From positions 29,487 to 93,486 of the forward strand of contig NZ_SCRH01000003.1 in the NCBI RefSeq assembly GCF_004298145.1: a DNA stretch of 64,000 bases, given 5' to 3'. Each line of letters opens with the position of its first letter. Within the stretch, counting starts at the first letter, position 1. This stretch comes from Mycobacterium sp. Lineage in GTDB: Bacteria; Actinomycetota; Actinomycetes; Mycobacteriales; Mycobacteriaceae. Below the pieces are notes generated by a model. It saw only the letters and a list, made by a program, of their open reading frames with translations, did no database searches and was not told the DNA's origin. The translations under genes and the position numbers were made by a program. This document shows, one piece after another, positions 63,887 to 64,000 of the stretch.

Positions 63887-64000
63887 CGGCACCGCTCCTC
63901 CTCATCGCTGCGCTCTGCATCGTCGCCGGTGCGGCTCACCGGCACCGCTCCTCCTCATCGCTGCGCTCTGCATCGTCGCCGGTGCGGCTCACCGGCACCG
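63881..64000 (-). repeat. 53-bp MIRU-type tandem repeat array overlapping a gene start
   Basis: Two full 53-bp units and the start of a third, reading GCTCACCGGCACCGCTCCTC, then CTCATCGCTGCGCTCTGCAT, then CGTCGCCGGTGCG on the plus strand. The array is cut by the window end. Read on the gene strand it carries GATGAGGAGGAGC before the GTG start, as MIRUs do at gene starts in mycobacteria. Copy number probably varies between strains. Confidence 0.88.

Noticed and set aside
63881..64000. CRISPR-like repeats at the window end
   Set aside because: Units are directly abutting with no unique spacers and overlap a gene start; a MIRU-type tandem repeat explains them.

Overview
The window is GC-rich, densely coding DNA that most resembles a slow-growing or environmental Mycobacterium. 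Supporting signs are a PAS-PP2C-HATPase-STAS regulator with the architecture of M. tuberculosis Rv1364c, a CsbD-like mycobacterial small protein, an MmpL N-terminal relic, 53-bp MIRU-type tandem repeats, frequent GTG/TTG starts, ATGA/GTGA/TTGA gene overlaps, and very many lipid-type CoA enzymes. I see no rRNA, tRNA, CRISPR array or insertion sequence. Product assignments rest on sequence motifs and family knowledge; no database search was run.

Layout. 1-2.6 kb: end of a CoA-transferase, an acyl-CoA dehydrogenase (ACAD) and a GntR regulator. 2.6-5.2 kb: a small secreted protein, then a flavoprotein divergent from a TetR gene. 5.2-12.3 kb (minus): three crotonases followed by three consecutive AMP-forming acyl-CoA ligases. 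12.5-17.3 kb: hotdog protein + crotonase, TetR divergent from SDR + DapA-family lyase, CsbD-like protein. 17.5-24.3 kb (plus): crotonase, amidohydrolase, FadD19-like ligase, second amidohydrolase and an ACAD pair. 24.4-27.3 kb: sulfide:quinone-reductase-like flavoprotein divergent from an AhpD-like protein, thioredoxin and a tiny Cys-rich protein. 27.3-33.7 kb: P450, CoA-transferase and thiolase-like protein (minus), divergent from aldehyde dehydrogenase + P450 (plus). 33.7-38.9 kb (minus): KshA-like Rieske oxygenase, isochorismatase-fold protein, hotdog protein, FadD19-like ligase, a frameshifted SRPBCC gene and an SDR. 39-43.6 kb (plus): SnoaL-like protein, flavin monooxygenase, alpha/beta hydrolase, second SnoaL-like protein, F420 oxidoreductase. 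43.6-50 kb: carboxyltransferase, P450 + SDR, NDMA-type alcohol dehydrogenase + P450. 50-53.9 kb: a hydrolase-fold protein without its Ser/His, then an ACAD pair. 53.9-58.5 kb: Rv1364c-like regulator, amidohydrolase, TetR-hotdog fusion. 58.8-64 kb: mmpL relic, then a ligase and three ACADs read leftward from a MIRU-like repeat array.

How it fits together. The set (P450s, Rieske oxygenase, flavin monooxygenase, alcohol and aldehyde dehydrogenases, CoA ligases, CoA-transferases, paired ACADs, crotonases, a thiolase-like enzyme, amidohydrolases, a DapA-type lyase) looks like a large catabolic island for a cyclic or isoprenoid/steroid-like carboxylic substrate; the actual substrate cannot be read from sequence. 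The most interesting signal is a recurrent 19-bp operator, best copy TACTGTAAAGATTACAGTA at 30894-30912. Related copies sit in front of at least six transcription units, often between divergent genes. Its arms contain outward-facing TACAGT hexamers that fit the mycobacterial -10 consensus TANNNT, so a single repressor could shut both promoters. The TetR gene at 14124-14942, which has a copy in its own promoter region, is the leading candidate regulator. I infer an undescribed TetR-controlled catabolic regulon.
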